Assembly: GCA_020024615.1 (NCBI GenBank)
Contig: JAHHTP010000010.1
Coordinates: 1 to 48,714 of the forward strand
Length of the DNA stretch: 48,714 bases
Origin: Oscillospiraceae bacterium
GTDB lineage: Bacteria; Bacillota; Clostridia; Oscillospirales; Ruminococcaceae
Direction: 5' to 3'
Part shown: one piece after another, positions 7,882 to 16,322 of the stretch
Position numbering within the stretch: the first letter of the stretch is position 1
How the letters are laid out: each line of letters opens with the position of its first letter
Translations under genes and position numbers: made by a program
Notes under the pieces: model-generated
The model's input: the letters and a program-made list of their open reading frames with translations, nothing else
Told to the model about the DNA's origin: nothing
The model's database searches: none

Positions 7882-8523
7882 TTGCATACCATCCCAACAA
7901 AAGAACATATGCGACAGGCTTTGGTTGCCCGACATGGGGAGACATTACAGAGCAAATTTGAGCGTTCCGTTGTTGCAATCTGCGGATTGGGTGGGCTTGG
8001 TTCTAACATTGCTATTTCTTTAGCAAGGGCAGGCATTGGAAAATTGATTTTAATTGATTTCGATCGGGTGGATATTTCCAACCTGCATCGCCAACAATAT
8101 AAAGTCAATCAAATCGGACAATATAAAACCGATGCACTGGCAGAAAATCTAAAAGAAATCTCACCTTATCTATTGATAGAAAAACATACTACACGAATTG
8201 ATGAAAATAATTTTTACAGTCTTTTAGCAGATGCAGATATTATCTGTGAAGCTTTTGACAATGCAGAAGCAAAAGCGATGTTAGTAAACAATGTGCTTGA
8301 AAATATGCCGGAAACATATCTGGTTGCTGCTTCTGGTATGGCTGGACTAGATTCAGCTAACACCATCAAAACAAGAAAAATCACCCAAAAATTCTATCTC
8401 TGCGGAGATGGAGTTAGCGATGTAGCAGATGATATCGGACTGGTTTCCTCCCGTGTCATGCTATGTGCTGCACATCAAGCGCATATGGCGCTTCGAATTC
8501 TCGCAGGTGAAAACCAAGCGTAA
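7882..8523 (+). CDS. thiF: ThiS adenylyltransferase ThiF
   Basis: A 213-aa E1-like enzyme that adenylates the C-terminus of ThiS. The nucleotide-binding loop is CGLGGLGSNIAISLARAGIG, followed by LILIDFDRVDISNLHRQQY, the classic ThiF/MoeB/E1 signature. This is the short ThiF form common in Clostridia, which ends soon after the FYLCGDGVSD segment. I choose a TTG start at 7882 because AGGAGG (7868-7873) lies 8 nt before it; a GTG at 7873 in the same frame would overlap that site. It follows thiS with 1 nt between. Confidence 0.9.
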   Translation: MHTIPTKEHMRQALVARHGETLQSKFERSVVAICGLGGLGSNIAISLARAGIGKLILIDFDRVDISNLHRQQYKVNQIGQYKTDALAENLKEISPYLLIEKHTTRIDENNFYSLLADADIICEAFDNAEAKAMLVNNVLENMPETYLVAASGMAGLDSANTIKTRKITQKFYLCGDGVSDVADDIGLVSSRVMLCAAHQAHMALRILAGENQA

Positions 8524-8548
8524 GGTTATATAGAAAGAAGGATACAAC

Positions 8549-9322
8549 ATGCAGACAAATGATAAATTAGTAATCGGCGGTCACGAGTTTAACTCCCGCT
8601 TTATCTTAGGCTCCGGAAAATATTCTATGGATTTAATTGAAGCTGCTGTTAAAGATGCAGGTGCTGAAATCATCACGCTGGCAGTTCGCCGTGCCAATAC
8701 CAAGGAACACGAGAGCATTTTGGACTATATTCCGAAAAATGTCACTCTGCTGCCAAACACCTCTGGTGCAAGAACCGCTGAAGAAGCCGTTCGCATTGCT
8801 CGCCTTGCAAGAGAACTGGGCTGCGGCGATTTTGTAAAAATCGAAATCATGCGTGATACCAAATATCTTCTGCCGGATAATCAGGAAACCATCAAGGCAA
8901 CTGAAATTCTGGCAAAAGAAGGCTTTGTTGTCATGCCATACATGTATCCGGACTTAAATACAGCCCGCGATCTTGTCAATGCTGGTGCTGCTTCAGTCAT
9001 GCCACTGGCATCCCCAATCGGTTCCAACAAAGGTCTTGCCACCCGCGAATTTATCCAGATTTTGATTGACGAAATTGATCTGCCAATCATTGTCGATGCA
9101 GGTATCGGAAGACCATCTCAAGCTTGTGAAGCAATGGAAATGGGTGCTGCAGCTGTTATGGCAAACACCGCTTTAGCTACTGCGGGTGATCTGCCGATGA
9201 TGGCTGCCGCATTCCGTCAGGCTATTGAGGCGGGCAGAAAGGCATATCTGTCCGGTTTGGGCCGCGTTTTATCGCGTGGTGCATCCGCTTCTGATCCGTT
9301 GACCGGGTTCTTACGGGATTAA
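8549..9322 (+). CDS. thiG: Thiazole synthase ThiG
   Basis: A 257-aa TIM-barrel enzyme that makes the thiazole phosphate from 1-deoxyxylulose-5-phosphate, dehydroglycine and ThiS thiocarboxylate. Typical segments are SRFILGSGKY, ITLAVRRAN, LPNTSGARTAEEAV, DFVKIEIMRD (the Lys forming the substrate imine), ASVMPLASPIGSNKGL and PIIVDAGIGRPSQA. Length is as expected. It sits between thiF and thiH, as in other anaerobe-type thiazole operons where ThiH supplies dehydroglycine. Confidence 0.96.
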   Translation: MQTNDKLVIGGHEFNSRFILGSGKYSMDLIEAAVKDAGAEIITLAVRRANTKEHESILDYIPKNVTLLPNTSGARTAEEAVRIARLARELGCGDFVKIEIMRDTKYLLPDNQETIKATEILAKEGFVVMPYMYPDLNTARDLVNAGAASVMPLASPIGSNKGLATREFIQILIDEIDLPIIVDAGIGRPSQACEAMEMGAAAVMANTALATAGDLPMMAAAFRQAIEAGRKAYLSGLGRVLSRGASASDPLTGFLRD

Positions 9323-9334
9323 GGGGTGATCAAT

Positions 9335-10588
9335 ATGGAAAACCAGTTTTTTGTTGACTCTGAATTTCTCTCTCCGGAAGCTTTAGCCAAAAAGCATCGG
9401 TTAGAAACCGATCCATCATCTCGTACCAATCACATGCAATATATGCCGGGTATGGAGAAAATTGAATCGGATATCTGCTCCACCGTTATGGGACAGGTAA
9501 ACAATTTCGATTACTCGATTTACACTGCAAAAGATGTCAAAGCAGCATTGGAACACGAAACCTGCTCGCTGGAAGATTTCAAAGCACTGCTCTCTCCTGC
9601 TGCCGAACCGTTTCTAGAGCAGATGGCACAGAAAGCCCGTGTTGAAACCAGTAAACATTTTGGAAATACGGTGTACTTATTTACCCCACTTTACATTGCA
9701 AACTACTGTGAAAACTACTGTGTCTACTGTGGATTTAATTGTTACAACCACATCAATCGCATGAAACTTTCCATGGAGCAGATTGAGCATGAAATGCAGG
9801 TTATTGCAGACAGTGGCATGGAAGAAATTTTAATTTTAACCGGTGAAAGCCGTGCCAAAAGTGATGTTGCGTATATTGGTGAAGCGTGCAAACTGGCGCG
9901 CAAATATTTCCGCATGGTAGGTCTGGAGATTTATCCAGTGAATACTGATGAATATCGTTATCTGCATGAATGTGGTGCAGACTATATTACGGTATTCCAG
10001 GAAACCTATGATGCAGAAAAATACGAAACCCTGCATCTGCTGGGACATAAACGCGTATGGCCATATCGTTTTGATGCACAGGAACGCGCACTGCGCGGTG
10101 GTATGCGTGGGGTTGCATTCTCTGCTCTGCTCGGACTTTCTGATTTCCGCAAAGATGCGCTTGCAAGCGCATTGCATGTATATTATTTACAGCGCAAATA
10201 TCCACAGGCTGAAATGTCATTATCCTGCCCAAGACTGCGCCCAATTATCAATAACGATAAAATCAATCCGCTAGATGTCGGTGAAAAGCAATTATGCCAG
10301 ATCCTCTGTGCATACCGTATTTTTCTGCCATTTGTCGGTATCACCGTTTCTTCCCGTGAAAGTGCTTCATTCCGTGATGGCATTGTAAAAATCGCTGCAA
10401 CCAAAGTTTCTGCTGGCGTTTCCACTGGTATCGGAGATCATGAAAGCAAATATACCGGCAAGGAAGCTGAAAATCCACAGGGTGATGAGCAGTTTGAAAT
10501 TGAAGATGGCCGCAGCTTTGGTAAAATGTATGATGATATGTCCGCCGAAGGCTTACAGCCGGTACTGAATGATTATCTCTATGTCTGA
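9335..10588 (+). CDS. thiH: 2-iminoacetate synthase ThiH (radical SAM tyrosine lyase)
   Basis: A 417-aa radical SAM enzyme that cleaves tyrosine to 2-iminoacetate (dehydroglycine) and p-cresol for ThiG. The iron-sulfur motif CENYCVYC gives Cys125, Cys129 and Cys132 in the protein counted from this start. Other family segments are EEILILTGESRAKSDV, YITVFQETYDAEKYE and SLSCPRLRP. The ATG at 9335 is chosen because AAGGGGTG lies just before it; a GTG 9 nt upstream overlaps that site. Use of ThiH rather than the oxygen-dependent ThiO agrees with an anaerobe. Confidence 0.96.
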   Translation: MENQFFVDSEFLSPEALAKKHRLETDPSSRTNHMQYMPGMEKIESDICSTVMGQVNNFDYSIYTAKDVKAALEHETCSLEDFKALLSPAAEPFLEQMAQKARVETSKHFGNTVYLFTPLYIANYCENYCVYCGFNCYNHINRMKLSMEQIEHEMQVIADSGMEEILILTGESRAKSDVAYIGEACKLARKYFRMVGLEIYPVNTDEYRYLHECGADYITVFQETYDAEKYETLHLLGHKRVWPYRFDAQERALRGGMRGVAFSALLGLSDFRKDALASALHVYYLQRKYPQAEMSLSCPRLRPIINNDKINPLDVGEKQLCQILCAYRIFLPFVGITVSSRESASFRDGIVKIAATKVSAGVSTGIGDHESKYTGKEAENPQGDEQFEIEDGRSFGKMYDDMSAEGLQPVLNDYLYV

Positions 10589-11174
10589 TATTTTATGTAT
10601 TACCAATCGATCATTATGCAATCAAGATTTTTATCAACAAATTGAATTGATTGTAAAAGCACACCCTGCCGGAATTGTTTTGCGAGAAAAAGATTTATCC
10701 GAAACAGAGTACAGGGACTTAGCACAAAAGGTCATGAAAATCTGCAAAGTCCATGCTGTGCCGTGTATGCTGCATTCCTTTGTCAATATTGCTATTGAAC
10801 TTCAAGCAGACGCCATTCATCTGCCACTTCCTATTTTACGCGATATGACAAAAGAGCAAAAATCATATTTCACTAAAATTGGTGCATCCTGCCATTCTGT
10901 TGCGGATGCGCTGGAAGCGCAGACTTTGGGGTGTACCTATATCACAGCTGGACATATTTTTGCAACTGACTGCAAAAAAGGACTACCAGGACGCGGAATT
11001 GATTTTTTGCAATCTGTTTGTCAAAGTGTATCCATTCCAGTATATGCAATCGGTGGAATAAACGGCCAAAATATTGCCGCTATTCGACATGCCGGTGCAG
11101 ATGGAGCCTGCATCATGAGCGGATTGATGCAATGCGAAAACCCACAAGCCTATCTGCATACCTTATCAAAATAA
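10581..11174 (+). CDS. tenI: TenI-like thiazole tautomerase / ThiE-like protein
   Basis: A 197-aa member of the ThiE/TenI barrel family. Automated tools would often call it thiamine-phosphate synthase. The active-site loop reads AGHIFATDCKKGLPGRG, the TenI form (Bacillus TenI has GHVFETDCKKGLEGRG, from memory), including the His that aromatises the thiazole, rather than the GPxxxTxTK loop of ThiE. The C-terminal IPVYAIGGINGQNI and AGADGACIMSGL are common to both. It overlaps the thiH end by 8 nt, implying coupling. No clear ribosome site distinguishes this start from an ATG 12 nt upstream. Confidence 0.8.
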   Translation: MSDILCITNRSLCNQDFYQQIELIVKAHPAGIVLREKDLSETEYRDLAQKVMKICKVHAVPCMLHSFVNIAIELQADAIHLPLPILRDMTKEQKSYFTKIGASCHSVADALEAQTLGCTYITAGHIFATDCKKGLPGRGIDFLQSVCQSVSIPVYAIGGINGQNIAAIRHAGADGACIMSGLMQCENPQAYLHTLSK

Positions 11175-11187
11175 AATATAATACTAA

Positions 11188-11217
11188 GAACACCGTCCTA
11201 AATGGGCGGTGTTTTTG
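11188..11217 (+). terminator. Intrinsic terminator of the thiamine operon
   Basis: CACCGTCC (11191-11198) pairs with GGGCGGTG (11204-11211) across a 5-nt loop, followed by TTTTT. Confidence 0.85.
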
Positions 11218-11398
11218 TCGTAGTTGTCTATTTTAAATTTCAAAACAGATTGACTTTTGATCAAAAAAACGTTATCCTATAAAAGGAACAATACCGCTTC
11301 TCTCACTGAAATTTTGTCATATTCTAATTATATTATATGCGATTTTATACAGAAAAGTAAGACAAAAAACAGCATATTTTGTTTTTTAATGATCCTGT

Positions 11399-11426
11399 GA
11401 AAGGCAATATTATCATATTGCCTTTC
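11399..11426. promoter_or_regulatory. Perfect 12-bp palindromic operator candidate
   Basis: GAAAGGCAATAT and ATATTGCCTTTC form a perfect 12-bp inverted repeat around a 4-nt TATC centre. The right half overlaps the -35 element (ATTGCC, 11417-11422) of the downstream promoter, so a bound protein would block RNA polymerase. The stretch between the terminator at 11217 and this site is AT-rich and shows no gene. Confidence 0.6.
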
Positions 11427-11445
11427 AGCAAAAATATGCTATAAT
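11417..11445 (+). promoter_or_regulatory. Promoter of the 771-aa barrel-like protein gene
   Basis: A weak -35 ATTGCC (11417-11422), 17-nt spacer and a perfect -10 TATAAT (11440-11445). The weak -35 lying inside a palindrome suggests regulation. Confidence 0.6.
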
Positions 11446-11488
11446 GAAGACAGTTGATTCTGCGATAAATATAGAAAGGGAATTTATT

Positions 11489-13804
11489 ATGAATACTTTG
11501 ACACTGGATACAAATGGATATCTGACATTGCATCAAGAAAATCAAACTTTTATCTCATCTTCTCCGGTGGGTACTTTGATTGTTGGAGGAACGGCTCATC
11601 TTCCGAAATCCGGGATGCAGGATGGCAACACTATTATACTACATTATACCTGCGGTGACTGCGTTTTGTCGGTAGAGCAAAAAGAACGATATTATAAATT
11701 AACTGTCCTATCGGTTCCGGAAGAAGCAGGCGGGTTTGTATTTGGACCTTATCAGACAGATGCATCTACATTCGGTGAAGTTTTGGGCGCGGCATGGTAT
11801 GATAACGGTTGTGTTGCCTGCATCCAGTCACTGATGCCAAAAGTGGTGGGTGGCTGCAAAGTGGAATCCTTAAAAAATAAGAACAATGTTCCGCTTCATG
11901 AAGACCCGGCTGCTGAAATTGACAAAACCGTTTACTTACAATGCAGTGTTTCCAACCGCACCAAAGAATCCGCCATGGATTATCTTGATATGAAAAATGT
12001 CATGGTAAAAGCTACTCCACTGCCGGATGGTGAAATTTCAGGAGCTTCTATTGCCCTAATTGCTGCTGACAGTGCAGATGATTTGATTTCTATCATTTCT
12101 GATATGGAACTGGCAGAAGGACTTCCACATCCTTATTACCAGGGGTCTTATGTGAAAACCGATCGCCGTGCCACATCCTATTATATGATTTTTGGTGGAA
12201 GTGGATTGACTAACGAGGAACGCATTGAATATGCCGGGCGCGCTGGTGTCAGCTGCATTTATTTCAGTGATTTATTAGACAGTTGGGGACATTTCCATAT
12301 TGACAGTAACAATTTTCCGAATGGTGTTGAACAGGTTGCCGCTCTTTCGGATATGGCAGCCAGATACAAAGTAGATGTCGGCACCCATACATTAAGTAAC
12401 TTTATCCATACTTACGATCCATATGTAACGCCTGTTCCGCATGACAACCTGCTGATCATGGATCAGACTGAACTGACCTGTGATGCTTGTGCGAATGCTG
12501 TTGAACTGCATATCAAAGAGGATAAAAACTATGCGACTAGCAGCACCTTAAATACATTGCGTATCGGGGATGAATTAATCACCTATTCCGAATATGATGC
12601 CAAGCGTAAATGTTTAATCGGCTGCACACGCGGAACATTTGATACCAAAGCTGCTGCTCATCAGACTGGTGACACCGTTTCCCGTTTATGGGATCACGGC
12701 TACCGCACATTATTCCCGGACATCAATTTACAACGGGAAATGGCAGACAGACTTGGCAAAATTATTCGTGATGGCAAGCTGCACCGCATGAGTTTTGATG
12801 GACTGGAAGGTTGCGCATATACTGGAGGTGGTGAATATGCAATGGCTAACTATGTTCAGCGTGTTCTGGATATCGTCGGAAATGATATCGTCTGTGAAGG
12901 CAGCCGTATCACCCATTATTTATGGCATGCATTTGCTTACTGCAACTGGGGTGAGCCATGGTATGATGACGCTAGACGCGGTGGCATGCAGACATATCGT
13001 ACGCACTATCTTCCATTCTTCAAACGCAATCTGATTCCGAATATGTTGGGCTGGTTTGCAATTTGGCTTAATCGCGGAAAATATGAGGCAACCCCACCGG
13101 AAAATGTCGAATTTATCCTTTCGCGCTCTACCGCATTTGATGCTGGTATGGCGTTATTCTCAGAATCTGAGGTGGCGAAAAAGCATGGCAAATATGGTGA
13201 ATATTTGGATTTGGTACGCCTATGGGGAGATTTCCGTTTGCATGCAAATATTCCGGACAATGTAAAAGAAAAAATGCAGGAAGAAACCAGCAACTGGCAT
13301 CTGGAAAAAACAGAGGACGGTTGGGTTTTATCTGAATTGATTATCAGAAATCAGGATCTTGACTACACCGACCGCGTTGTTAAAGCGGAAGCTGGATATG
13401 TGGACAATAATGTCAAAGAAAGCAAGGTTGAAGGTCGCCGAAATCATTCTTCGCACATGGTATGCGATTTCTCCTATGAAGGTATAGAGGAAACAACAAA
13501 TTTCCGTATCCGTGTTGGCAAGCCAGGGCATGGTTATCTGGAAAATCTGGAGTTCCCAACTTTGAAATTCCATGTAATCGCAGAAGGCGGCGATTATCTA
13601 ATTTACAAAGGTGGTATGGAATTGTATCACTGTGATGCAAACTATAATATAAAAGAGGTTATCAAAGGTGAAGGCAAACCACTGACCTGGAAAGACCTGT
13701 GGTTTAGCACATTACAATATACCACTGATCTGGACGATGATGCTTGCTATATGTTCACCGAAATTCGTACACGCCGTGTATACCATATTCAACCAAGAAA
13801 ATAA
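11489..13804 (+). CDS. Uncharacterised putative TIM-barrel glycosidase or lyase-like protein
   Basis: A 771-aa protein with no signal peptide. I do not recognise a characterised family. The N-terminal 170 residues look beta-rich. From about residue 230 the sequence has barrel-like strands (SCIYFSDLLDSWGHF, KVDVGTHTLSNF, HRMSFDGLEGC, DIVCEGSRITHYLW) with a beta insertion near 320-400 (TRGTFDTKAAAHQTGDTV). The acidic residues at strand ends, Asp437 and Glu440 in FDGLEG and Glu470 in CEGSR, are candidate catalytic residues (inference). The C-terminal 200 residues are again beta-rich. The start follows GAAAGGG. It is monocistronic, behind a palindromic operator candidate and before a terminator. 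Nearby sulfatases and the large minus-strand glycosidase make a glycan substrate likely. Confidence 0.6.
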   Translation: MNTLTLDTNGYLTLHQENQTFISSSPVGTLIVGGTAHLPKSGMQDGNTIILHYTCGDCVLSVEQKERYYKLTVLSVPEEAGGFVFGPYQTDASTFGEVLGAAWYDNGCVACIQSLMPKVVGGCKVESLKNKNNVPLHEDPAAEIDKTVYLQCSVSNRTKESAMDYLDMKNVMVKATPLPDGEISGASIALIAADSADDLISIISDMELAEGLPHPYYQGSYVKTDRRATSYYMIFGGSGLTNEERIEYAGRAGVSCIYFSDLLDSWGHFHIDSNNFPNGVEQVAALSDMAARYKVDVGTHTLSNFIHTYDPYVTPVPHDNLLIMDQTELTCDACANAVELHIKEDKNYATSSTLNTLRIGDELITYSEYDAKRKCLIGCTRGTFDTKAAAHQTGDTVSRLWDHGYRTLFPDINLQREMADRLGKIIRDGKLHRMSFDGLEGCAYTGGGEYAMANYVQRVLDIVGNDIVCEGSRITHYLWHAFAYCNWGEPWYDDARRGGMQTYRTHYLPFFKRNLIPNMLGWFAIWLNRGKYEATPPENVEFILSRSTAFDAGMALFSESEVAKKHGKYGEYLDLVRLWGDFRLHANIPDNVKEKMQEETSNWHLEKTEDGWVLSELIIRNQDLDYTDRVVKAEAGYVDNNVKESKVEGRRNHSSHMVCDFSYEGIEETTNFRIRVGKPGHGYLENLEFPTLKFHVIAEGGDYLIYKGGMELYHCDANYNIKEVIKGEGKPLTWKDLWFSTLQYTTDLDDDACYMFTEIRTRRVYHIQPRK

Positions 13805-13822
13805 TCATAGCATGCCAATCAT

Positions 13823-13854
13823 GCCTCCTGTTGTACGCGCAGGAGGCAATTTTA
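13823..13854 (+). terminator. Intrinsic terminator of the 771-aa protein gene
   Basis: GCCTCCTG (13823-13830) pairs perfectly with CAGGAGGC (13840-13847), then AATTTTA. Confidence 0.7.
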
Positions 13855-13874
13855 TGAAATTTCTGTATACCCTC

Positions 13875-13903
13875 TTGACAAATATTAGAGTATCCTGTAT
13901 AAT
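13875..13903 (+). promoter_or_regulatory. Perfect sigma-A promoter of the orphan cobalamin riboswitch
   Basis: TTGACA (13875-13880), 17-nt spacer, TATAAT (13898-13903). The predicted start is about 13911, just before the aptamer. Confidence 0.85.
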
Positions 13904-13925
13904 AAAGCAAATGAATATTGTATTT

Positions 13926-14118
13926 GTAAGTGTTCTGCTGGGCAAATAACCTAGTAGAAAGAATAGTGAACCGGGTCAGAATCCCGGACGGTACCGCCGC
14001 TGTATGCGCTAAAGGTTATGTTTTTTTGATGAAAATCAGTCACTGGGAAACTGGGAAGGCAAAACGATAACCGCCAAAGTTATACTTTGATATAGCGTAA
14101 GTCAGAAGACCTGCTTAT
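13926..14118 (+). ncRNA. Cobalamin riboswitch without a downstream gene
   Basis: The conserved B12-aptamer boxes occur in order: AATAGTGAA near 13963, GTCAGAATCCCGGACGGTAC near 13975-13994, CCGCCGCTGTATGCG near 13995, TCACTGGGAAACTGGGAAGGC region near 14040-14060, and GTAAGTCAGAAGACCTGC near 14097-14114. P1 is closed by GTAAG (13926-13930) with CTTAT. It has its own perfect promoter and is followed by two plus-strand terminators, but no plausible plus-strand gene follows. The next gene, ade, is on the opposite strand. It is therefore either a remnant of a lost B12-regulated gene or the switch of a non-coding RNA. Confidence 0.93.
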
Positions 14119-14177
14119 AGAGTTTCTCCTACTTTCACGATGTATGAAAGAGGTTATTTTTGATTGCGAAAAAACGG

Positions 14178-14219
14178 TCGCAGCAGTGAATAAAACTTCC
14201 TGCTGCGATTTTTCTTTTA
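14178..14219 (+). terminator. First terminator after the cobalamin aptamer
   Basis: A perfect 9-bp stem TCGCAGCAG (14178-14186) / CTGCTGCGA (14200-14208), then TTTTTCTTTT. Its position about 60 nt after the aptamer fits a B12-controlled expression platform. Confidence 0.85.
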
Positions 14220-14300
14220 TCCGAATTACAATATTCATGTTTCATATGCTGATTTGATTTATGTTAATCTGAGCGGGTTAATATAAATTTTCTCTCTTTT
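14220..14300 (+). other. Non-coding interval between the two riboswitch terminators
   Basis: About 80 AT-rich bases that would be transcribed only on read-through of the first terminator. They hold only tiny ORFs without ribosome sites (for example 6 codons from the ATG at 14238). If the riboswitch drives a small RNA, this interval with the second terminator would be its body. I see no clear structured motif in it. Confidence 0.4.
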
Positions 14301-14334
14301 AAGCGGTCATTGATTTGACCGCTTCTTTTTTATC
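14301..14334 (+). terminator. Second terminator after the cobalamin aptamer
   Basis: A perfect 9-bp stem AAGCGGTCA (14301-14309) / TGACCGCTT (14316-14324) followed by CTTTTTTAT. Confidence 0.85.
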
Positions 14335-14345
14335 AACAATATAAA

Positions 14346-14373
14346 ACGGAGAACATTATCTTATGCTCTCCGT
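14346..14373 (-). terminator. Terminator of ade (possibly bidirectional)
   Basis: ACGGAGA pairs with TCTCCGT. On the minus strand it is followed by TTTTATATT and serves ade; the plus strand also has CGTTTTTATTT, a third barrier to transcription from the riboswitch. The 100 nt from here to the ade stop hold no further feature. Confidence 0.65.
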
Positions 14374-14477
14374 CGTTTTTATTTATTTTGTTTATTGGAA
14401 GAAAATGGTTCTTATAACTGACAGTATTCTGAGTTCTTCAGGAACACCAATAATTCGGATTATACACCATACAATCC

Positions 14478-16277
14478 TCACTCCTCAACTTCTAAATCAG
14501 AAAAACAGAATTTCGTACAGTCCACTAAACCACGGTCAGTCAATCGCAGTTCTGGCAGGCAAGCAAGCGGAATCAGAGCCATTGTCATAAACGGTGATAC
14601 AATGTTACAGCCAATCTTAACCCATGCTTTGGTCAGAGATTCAACCAGCTCACTCATCTCCTCATTCGATTTGGTATTCATCAGACCTGCCAATGGCAGC
14701 TCGACACAACCAAGTACCTCACCATTTTGAACAACGCACATACCGCCTCCACAAGCTATCAGAGTATTGGCAGCCAGTGCCATATCTTCGTCATTGGTGC
14801 CAATTACAAGCAGATTATGTGCATCATGTGCAACGGTGGATGCCATTGCACCGCATTTGATGTTAAAGCCTTTTACAAATCCGACACCATGTTTTCCAGT
14901 ATTGTTATGACGCTCAAAAACAAAGGTTTTCAAAACATCCTGCTTGGTATCCGATTCAATGCAACCGTCCTTAACAGCCATGGTCACATGACGCTCATAA
15001 TCGCTTACTCTTGCTGGAATGATTTCGATAGCACGAATGGTTACCTGATCTTTTTTATCGGTTTTAACTTTAAAAGTATCCGCAGTAATGGTTTCGCCCA
15101 CATGCATGGTATTCATTGCAAATTCCGGATATGTAAACGGTGCAAATTCCTGCAACATTTTTCTATTTTCTGCTACTACATCACCATCAATGATAACCTT
15201 TGTAATCTGGAATGATTTTAAATCATCGATAAAGATAATATCTGCACATTTACCCGGTGTAATAGAACCAAGTTCATGATCCATCTGGAAGCACTGTGCG
15301 CAGTTGATGGTTACCATCTGTACTGCGGTAATGGGGTCAATTCCCTCCTGCATTGCTCTGCGAACAATGTGATCCAAATGTCCCTGTTCCATCAATGTAA
15401 ATGGATGGGTATCATCCGAAATCAAAACGGCAAATCTGGAGTCAACTTCATGTTCAGTAATTGCCTTGCTGACCTCAGCCAAATCATGCCATGCAGAACC
15501 CTCACGCATCATTGCATACATGCCAAGACGCATTTTTGCCAGTGCATCCTCTGCTCTGGTGGATTCATGGCAGCATCTGACACCGGAAGCAATATAAGCA
15601 TTCAACCCCATACCAGTTTCCGGAATGGAATAGTGCCCAGTAATAATCTTGCCAGCCTTTAAGGTTTCATCTGTGATGGCATGCGTTTCCTCTACAGAAT
15701 TGGTGATACCTGGAAAATTCATCATTTCACCAAGTCCAACACAAAAATCATCTTTCATTTGTTCTCGAATATCATCGGAAGTCACCACCGCACCAGAATC
15801 TTCAAATCCCGGAACTGCTGGAACACAGGACGGAACAGTCAGCATTGCTTTTAACGGTGTTCTTTCTGCGTCCTTTACCATCAGATCCACGCCTGATTTG
15901 CCCAGAACATTGCAAATTTCATGCGGATCATAATAAATGCCGACAGTACCATGCGGAATAACAGCTTTGGCGTATTCTCCAGCACTCAGCATGGAGGATT
16001 CGATATGAATATGACCATCCAGCATACCCGGAGCAATATATTGACCTTTTGCATCAATCACCTTTGTACCTTCACCGATACAGTGTTTTGCATCACCAAC
16101 CAATGCGATTCTGCCGCTATGAATTGCAACATCTGTATTTTCCATAATCTCTTTGGTGCAGACATTGACCAGCTTTGCGTTTATAATGACCGTTTCAGCC
16201 GGAATTCTACCCATTGCAACAGCAGAAAGTTCTTTAGAACATTCCCAGAGCTGTTTTTTACAAAACTTATTATACAT
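14478..16277 (-). CDS. ade: Adenine deaminase
   Basis: A 599-aa amidohydrolase-superfamily enzyme that converts adenine to hypoxanthine in purine salvage. Hallmarks are the metal site APGMLDGHIHIESSML, then HGTVGIYYDPHEICNVLG, the TGHYSIPETG loop and VLISDDTHPFTLMEQGHLD. The C-terminal third (IPARVSDYERHVTMAVKDG and HDAHNLLVIGTNDEDMALA) is the adenine-deaminase-specific domain. Length matches the family. The start follows AAAGGAGGAA; an in-frame ATG 33 nt upstream lacks a ribosome site. It is read from a TTGCTT/TATAAT promoter at 16323-16351 and appears monocistronic. Confidence 0.95.
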   Translation of the reverse strand: MYNKFCKKQLWECSKELSAVAMGRIPAETVIINAKLVNVCTKEIMENTDVAIHSGRIALVGDAKHCIGEGTKVIDAKGQYIAPGMLDGHIHIESSMLSAGEYAKAVIPHGTVGIYYDPHEICNVLGKSGVDLMVKDAERTPLKAMLTVPSCVPAVPGFEDSGAVVTSDDIREQMKDDFCVGLGEMMNFPGITNSVEETHAITDETLKAGKIITGHYSIPETGMGLNAYIASGVRCCHESTRAEDALAKMRLGMYAMMREGSAWHDLAEVSKAITEHEVDSRFAVLISDDTHPFTLMEQGHLDHIVRRAMQEGIDPITAVQMVTINCAQCFQMDHELGSITPGKCADIIFIDDLKSFQITKVIIDGDVVAENRKMLQEFAPFTYPEFAMNTMHVGETITADTFKVKTDKKDQVTIRAIEIIPARVSDYERHVTMAVKDGCIESDTKQDVLKTFVFERHNNTGKHGVGFVKGFNIKCGAMASTVAHDAHNLLVIGTNDEDMALAANTLIACGGGMCVVQNGEVLGCVELPLAGLMNTKSNEEMSELVESLTKAWVKIGCNIVSPFMTMALIPLACLPELRLTDRGLVDCTKFCFSDLEVEE

Positions 16278-16322
16278 GATAAATTCCTCCTTTTTATTTT
16301 GCATATTCATGTTATTATATTT

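Noticed and set aside
14363..14590. A 75-codon plus-strand frame downstream of the cobalamin riboswitch, tempting as its target gene
   Set aside because: It starts inside a terminator hairpin, has no ribosome site and runs into the 3' end of ade on the opposite strand.
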